From positions 1-9,261 of the forward strand of contig CAMVBO010000040.1 of NCBI GenBank assembly GCA_947165745.1: a stretch of 9,261 nucleotides of DNA, read 5' to 3'. Shown here piece by piece: positions 6,761 to 9,261 of the stretch. This stretch comes from an uncultured Clostridia bacterium (GTDB taxonomy: Bacteria > Bacillota_A > Clostridia > Christensenellales > Aristaeellaceae). Each line of letters begins with the position of its first letter. The first letter of the stretch is position 1. The notes under the pieces were generated by a model. The model ran no database searches and had not been told where the DNA came from. It saw only the letters and a program-made list of their open reading frames with translations. Both the position numbers and the translations under genes were made by a program.

Positions 6761-6800
6761 AAAACGCGGAGCATCGCCACAAAGGGCGGATTGCTCCGCG
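6761..6800 (-). terminator. T-box intrinsic terminator
   Basis: On the minus strand CGCGGAGCA (6800-6792) pairs perfectly with TGCTCCGCG (6773-6765), followed by TTTT (6764-6761). The 5' arm begins inside the T-box sequence, so the terminator and antiterminator exclude each other, as expected for this riboswitch class. Confidence 0.9.
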
Positions 6801-6992
6801 GTACCACCTTAATTCGCCCTGACCGTTGGATCAAAGCCTCTTTGCGCTTTAAGGGGCGCGTCCCGCCGGGTTACTCCGTTCGCCCGGCTGTCTCAAAAGC
6901 GACCTTCGTCCTTCTGCGTTCCGAGCGGCCTTCCAGCCAGCGAGCCGCTCTCTCTTGGGGGCACAAAGGATTACTCCTCTTTCTCATCGACG
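6761..6992 (-). ncRNA. T-box riboswitch leader, valine-specific
   Basis: The minus strand carries the T-box sequence AAGGTGGTACCGCGG (6810-6796). The flanking arms AGGGCG (6820-6815) and CGCCCT (6788-6783) form the antiterminator. Stem I is visible: AGAGGAGTA (6980-6972) on its 5' side, TCCTT/AAGGA as the middle helix, and GAGCGGC (6950-6944) with GCCGCTC (6929-6923) as the upper helix. GTC (6903-6901) sits in the specifier position on the 3' side, and GUC is a valine codon. Stem III is GCCGGG/CCCGGC (6888-6883, 6870-6865). The T-box bulge UGGU (6806-6803) matches a tRNA ending in ACCA, as tRNA-Val does. Uncharged tRNA-Val is expected to stabilise the antiterminator and allow transcription of the membrane protein gene and valS. 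Confidence 0.93.
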
Positions 6993-6997
6993 CCACT

Positions 6998-7026
6998 ATT
7001 ATAGCACCCGCGCCTGTATTCGTCAA
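6998..7026 (-). promoter_or_regulatory. Sigma-A type promoter for the T-box/valS operon
   Basis: On the minus strand TTGACG (7026-7021) and a perfect TATAAT (7003-6998) are separated by exactly 17 bases. The predicted start, near 6991, lies immediately before Stem I of the T-box. This is the strongest promoter in the window. Confidence 0.9.
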
Positions 7027-7071
7027 ACGGATTGGCGCAGGTGACAGGATTTTAACACGGCGCGGCATCCC

Positions 7072-7569
7072 TTACAAATGCCGATCCGCCACGAGGGCCG
7101 TCCAGCCGCCCATGTCGGCCTCCCGAACGACCTCGAACCCGTTTTTGAACCAGAAGTGGGTGGCCTGCGGGTTGTCCTTGGCAATGGCCAGCCTGATTCG
7201 GCTTACGCCCATGGATTTCAGGTAATCCATCGCTTCCGTGATGATCCCTGTGCCGGTCCCACGCCCCTGCATGGCGCTGTTCACCATGAAAAAGCCGATG
7301 TAGGCGCTCTCATCGTCGGGATAGGCTTCGACGCAGTCCATCACCGCCGCCAGCGCGTCGCCGTCAAAAAAGCCCATGTAGTGCTTTTGCTCGGGCGCCA
7401 CGTCCTCGGGAAGCAGCGTCATGTCCCGCTTCACCTGCTCCAGACTGGGCCGGCCGCCGCAGTATTGATAGTAAACCGTGTTTTTCTCGCAGAAGCGCAG
7501 CACGTCCTCCGCGTCCGCCTCGTCGAGGGCGCGGACCGCGTACCGACGGCTGAGTTTTGAAATGTCCAT
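7072..7569 (-). CDS. GNAT family N-acetyltransferase
   Basis: This 165-aa single-domain protein is of normal GNAT length. The acetyl-CoA pyrophosphate-binding loop QGRGTGTG (101-108) follows the beta-4 strand AYIGFFMVNSAM (89-100). RLAIAKDNPQATHFWFKNGFE (126-146) matches the motif B strand-helix region where GNATs place conserved Asn and Phe/Tyr residues. The substrate cannot be read from the sequence. The ATG at 7569 has GAGGGGAG upstream. The gene begins 14 bases after the 97-aa gene and is probably cotranscribed with it. No clear terminator follows before the T-box promoter at 7026, so some readthrough into the valS leader is possible. Confidence 0.9.
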   Translation of the reverse strand: MDISKLSRRYAVRALDEADAEDVLRFCEKNTVYYQYCGGRPSLEQVKRDMTLLPEDVAPEQKHYMGFFDGDALAAVMDCVEAYPDDESAYIGFFMVNSAMQGRGTGTGIITEAMDYLKSMGVSRIRLAIAKDNPQATHFWFKNGFEVVREADMGGWTALVADRHL

Positions 7570-7583
7570 CGTATCTCCCCTCG

Positions 7584-7877
7584 TCAGTCGAACTGATTGC
7601 GCGGGTCGCTGCTCTTGCGGGGATGATCGTCATCCTCCAGGAACTCGATGTCCAGCCGCTGGAAGGGCACCTCTTCCATAAAGTGTTCCGGCAAAAACTG
7701 GGTGCGCCGGAATTCCTCGAACTCCCGATAGTGCTTGTTCAGCCACAGCGGGCGCGGGATGTCGAATTCGTGGCACAGCTCCGTCAGCGCGTCCTCCACG
7801 CCCTCCCAGGCGCAGGGCGCGGTGGCCTGTCGCTCGATGCGATGCTTTTTGATGATCTTTGCCCACAGTCTCGGCAT
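7584..7877 (-). CDS. Conserved-looking hypothetical cytoplasmic protein (97 aa)
   Basis: No named domain is recognised. The protein is soluble, with a basic start (MPRLWAKIIKKHRI), an aromatic-rich middle (RPLWLNKHYREFEEFRRTQFLPEHF, in residues 42-66) and a charged C-terminus with EDDD. My impression is that small proteins with this PLWLNKH...FLPEHF pattern recur in Clostridia, but I cannot check that here. The ATG at 7877 has GGGAGGGG about 6 bases upstream; an upstream in-frame extension to 7937 would run through the promoter and is rejected. It is the first gene of a likely two-gene operon with the GNAT acetyltransferase. Confidence 0.75.
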   Translation of the reverse strand: MPRLWAKIIKKHRIERQATAPCAWEGVEDALTELCHEFDIPRPLWLNKHYREFEEFRRTQFLPEHFMEEVPFQRLDIEFLEDDDHPRKSSDPRNQFD

Positions 7878-7908
7878 GAATACCCCTCCCACGATGCGTG
7901 ATGGGGAT

Positions 7909-7937
7909 ATTATAGCGCATAAACAGCGCGGATGCAA
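7909..7937 (-). promoter_or_regulatory. Promoter for the 97-aa protein / GNAT operon
   Basis: On the minus strand a perfect TATAAT (7914-7909) lies 17 bases after TTGCAT (7937-7932), which shares only TTG with the -35 consensus. It sits in the 66-base gap after the M23 gene stop, with the expected start about 25 bases before the 97-aa gene. GCGC repeats in the spacer could form a short hairpin. Confidence 0.65.
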
Positions 7938-7943
7938 ATGTCG

Positions 7944-8630
7944 TCAGGGTTTTGCCTGTGTTCCCCGGCTGTCGATGATCTCCGCAAAGTCCGCGCTATC
8001 GCCGTCCTTCGTCACCTCAAAGTGAATGTGGGCGGGCATGTCCGCCTCGCACGGCACCGACGGGGCCACGGCGCTGATGACATCGCCCGCGCGAACCTCG
8101 CCGCCGATTTCCACCAGGTTCAGCGTGTTCAGCCCACGACAGACGGATTGCCATCCGTCGCCGTGGTCGATGACGATCACGTTGCCCCACAGCCGGTCAC
8201 ACCAGGCGTCGGCCACCACGCCGTCCCGGCAGGCGTACACGGCCTCGCCGGGGCTCCCCGCGATGTCAAGCGCCGGGTGGGTCTGCCATTGGCCGAGGGT
8301 CGCGGACCACACCGGCTCGTTCGGCGCGTATTCCCCGATGATCTCCCCCTCCAGCGGCCATGTCCACGGGTTGGGCTCGACCGTGGGCGCGGGCGTTGGC
8401 AGGGCGCTCTCCGCCCTGGCCGAAAGCGCGGTTTTCGCCGCGGGCTGCTCCGCTTTCGGTTGCGCCGAGCGATTCCTGTAGGCGCTGGAACCGGCGGCAA
8501 GAATCGCCAGCAGCAGCGCCAGCGCCGCATAGTAACCCACGCGGCTCCACCCCTCGCGGGAGACGGACCTGATGCGCGCGACAGCGCGGCTGAACGCCTT
8601 TGTGGCTTTTCCTTTGATTTTATTCCACAT
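7944..8630 (-). CDS. M23 family peptidase-like protein, SpoIIQ-like
   Basis: This 228-aa protein has a basic cytoplasmic N-terminus, one membrane helix (about 33-50), a Pro/Ala/Glu-rich linker (55-88) and an extracytoplasmic LytM/M23 domain (about 90-210). The zinc ligand pattern is intact: H118 and D122 (HPALD), the catalytic-type H156 in IDHGDGW, and H201-I-H203 in AHIHFEV. The GEIIGEY...VWSATLGQWQTHPALDI pattern resembles SpoIIQ, the forespore membrane protein that in sporulating Firmicutes bridges to SpoIIIAH during engulfment; clostridial SpoIIQ keeps its metal ligands. A vegetative cell-wall endopeptidase is the alternative. The ATG at 8630 is chosen because GGGGG lies 7 bases upstream; that site is in the 3' arm of a hairpin. 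It follows a D-Ala-D-Ala carboxypeptidase gene by 51 bases. Confidence 0.8.
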   Translation of the reverse strand: MWNKIKGKATKAFSRAVARIRSVSREGWSRVGYYAALALLLAILAAGSSAYRNRSAQPKAEQPAAKTALSARAESALPTPAPTVEPNPWTWPLEGEIIGEYAPNEPVWSATLGQWQTHPALDIAGSPGEAVYACRDGVVADAWCDRLWGNVIVIDHGDGWQSVCRGLNTLNLVEIGGEVRAGDVISAVAPSVPCEADMPAHIHFEVTKDGDSADFAEIIDSRGTQAKP

Positions 8631-8637
8631 GAAAACA

Positions 8638-8671
8638 CCCCCTGTATCGCCAGTATTGACGGTACAGGGGG
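8638..8671 (-). promoter_or_regulatory. Hairpin enclosing the RBS of the M23 gene
   Basis: On the minus strand CCCCCTGTA (8671-8663) pairs perfectly with TACAGGGGG (8646-8638) around a 16-base loop. The GGGGG ribosome binding site of the M23 gene forms the end of the 3' arm. TGTTTTC follows, so it may act as a weak terminator after the upstream gene, as an RBS-masking structure, or both. It starts 10 bases after the upstream stop codon. Confidence 0.6.
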
Positions 8672-8681
8672 CTTTATTCAA

Positions 8682-9261
8682 TCAATCGTAATCGTCGTCG
8701 TCATCGTCGTAGTCGTCATAATCGTCGTAGCGCTCCCGCTTCCGGGCCTCGCGCCGCTTCTGGGCGCTCATGCGGCGCATGTACTCAAGACGCCGGGCCT
8801 CGTAAATGCGCTTGCGGCGCTTGTCCTTGCGGGAGGCGCGCACGGCTCCGGCGACCACCAGCGCGATGATCAGCAGGATCAGCACCACGCACAGCAGCAC
8901 CACCAGCGGATCCTCAAAGTGCTTGAGCACCGGGAAGATGTCCGTCAGCTGCGTCTTGGGCGGCTGTTCGGCGATGGAGCGGTCCGCCACCAGCAGCGCC
9001 CTGATCTCCTTGCCGGACTGGTCCACATAGCGCAGCCGGCCGATGATCTCGCCCTCCGAAATGGGCGCGGCCATGTCGCTGGTGACGGTCATCTCGCAAC
9101 GGGAGACAAAGTCGTCAATGGCGTCCTTCATGGCCTGCTCGTTGTTGTTTTCCACCATGCGGGTGTAATCCGGATCGCTGATCTGGGCAATCTTCAGCCC
9201 CAGGCGGCCTTGCTCCGGGTCGCTCTCGATGGCGTTGGACACCCGCAGCGTGGCGATCTTC
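8682..9261 (-). CDS. C-terminal part of probable D-Ala-D-Ala carboxypeptidase (PBP5/DacF type), 5' end outside window
   Basis: The frame is open to the window edge, giving the last 192 residues. The segment CEMTVTSDMAAPISEGEIIG followed by RLRYVDQSGKEIRALLVAD fits the C-terminal beta domain of PBP5-type carboxypeptidases, with the API.(E/K)G..IG.L pattern before a membrane anchor. These enzymes trim the terminal D-Ala from peptidoglycan stem peptides outside the membrane. The catalytic SxxK domain lies beyond the window, so the family call rests on this domain alone. A hydrophobic helix (DPLVVLLCVVLILLIIALVV) is followed by about 50 residues: a very basic Arg/Lys stretch and then a terminal Asp/Tyr run. 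Such a long charged cytoplasmic tail is unusual for PBP5 enzymes. It is followed by the M23 gene, a second cell-wall protein. Confidence 0.65.
   Translation of the reverse strand, partial: KIATLRVSNAIESDPEQGRLGLKIAQISDPDYTRMVENNNEQAMKDAIDDFVSRCEMTVTSDMAAPISEGEIIGRLRYVDQSGKEIRALLVADRSIAEQPPKTQLTDIFPVLKHFEDPLVVLLCVVLILLIIALVVAGAVRASRKDKRRKRIYEARRLEYMRRMSAQKRREARKRERYDDYDDYDDDDDDYD
8685..8729 (-). repeat. Asp/Tyr codon run at the gene's 3' end
   Basis: Fifteen consecutive codons encode only Asp and Tyr (YDDYDDYDDDDDDYD), written almost entirely as GAC/GAT/TAC/TAT. This gives a trinucleotide-repeat-like tract (GTC/ATC on the plus strand) ending at the stop codon, which could be prone to length variation by slippage. 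Confidence 0.8.

Noticed and set aside
6376..6834. Longer 152-aa version of the small membrane protein
   Set aside because: The extra N-terminus runs through the T-box antiterminator and terminator. The internal ATG at 6672 has a strong RBS.
7878..7937. N-terminal extension of the 97-aa protein
   Set aside because: It would include the -10 and -35 elements. The ATG at 7877 has a strong RBS.
8631..8681. N-terminal extension of the M23 protein to 8681
   Set aside because: It crosses the hairpin and lacks an RBS, while GGGGG precedes the ATG at 8630.
1..9261. CRISPR array, tRNA, rRNA, transposase or phage genes
   Set aside because: No regularly spaced repeats, tRNA-like cloverleaf, rRNA sequence or mobile-element protein motif was seen.

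Overview
This is a GC-rich, gene-dense bacterial stretch that looks like a high-GC member of the Clostridia (Firmicutes). The reasons are a T-box riboswitch in front of valS, a SpoIIQ-like M23 protein, a YclM-type aspartokinase relative, strong GGGG/GGAGG ribosome binding sites before most genes, and sigma-A style promoters. The taxonomic placement is inference; no rRNA or other marker gene is present.

Layout. Positions 1-80 (-) hold the first 26 codons of a probable DNA primase (dnaG). Positions 81-499 are a divergent intergenic region with an AT-rich island and two GC-rich hairpins just before the next gene. Positions 500-1570 (+) encode a short aspartokinase-like protein that appears to lack one ACT domain. 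A long inverted repeat (1577-1637) separates it from convergent minus-strand genes.

The minus-strand block, in transcription order, starts at a near-consensus promoter (7026-6998). A complete valine T-box leader with its own terminator follows (about 6992-6761). The genes are then a 98-aa three-helix membrane protein, valS, a membrane-anchored phosphodiester glycosidase (NAGPA/DUF2233) protein, and two small two-helix membrane proteins that look like tandem paralogues. Gaps are short and no terminator is visible before 1637, so this may be a single valine-responsive transcript that also carries envelope genes.

Upstream, also on the minus strand, lie the 3' part of a probable D-Ala-D-Ala carboxypeptidase with a charged cytoplasmic tail and a SpoIIQ-like M23 protein whose ribosome binding site lies in a hairpin arm. 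A separate promoter (7937-7909) then drives a 97-aa conserved-looking hypothetical protein and a GNAT acetyltransferase.

The themes are cell-wall and envelope proteins around a housekeeping synthetase. The most unusual parts are the valine T-box operon with its uncharacterised membrane proteins bearing Arg/Tyr/Gly-rich cytoplasmic tails, and the shortened aspartokinase with a structured leader.
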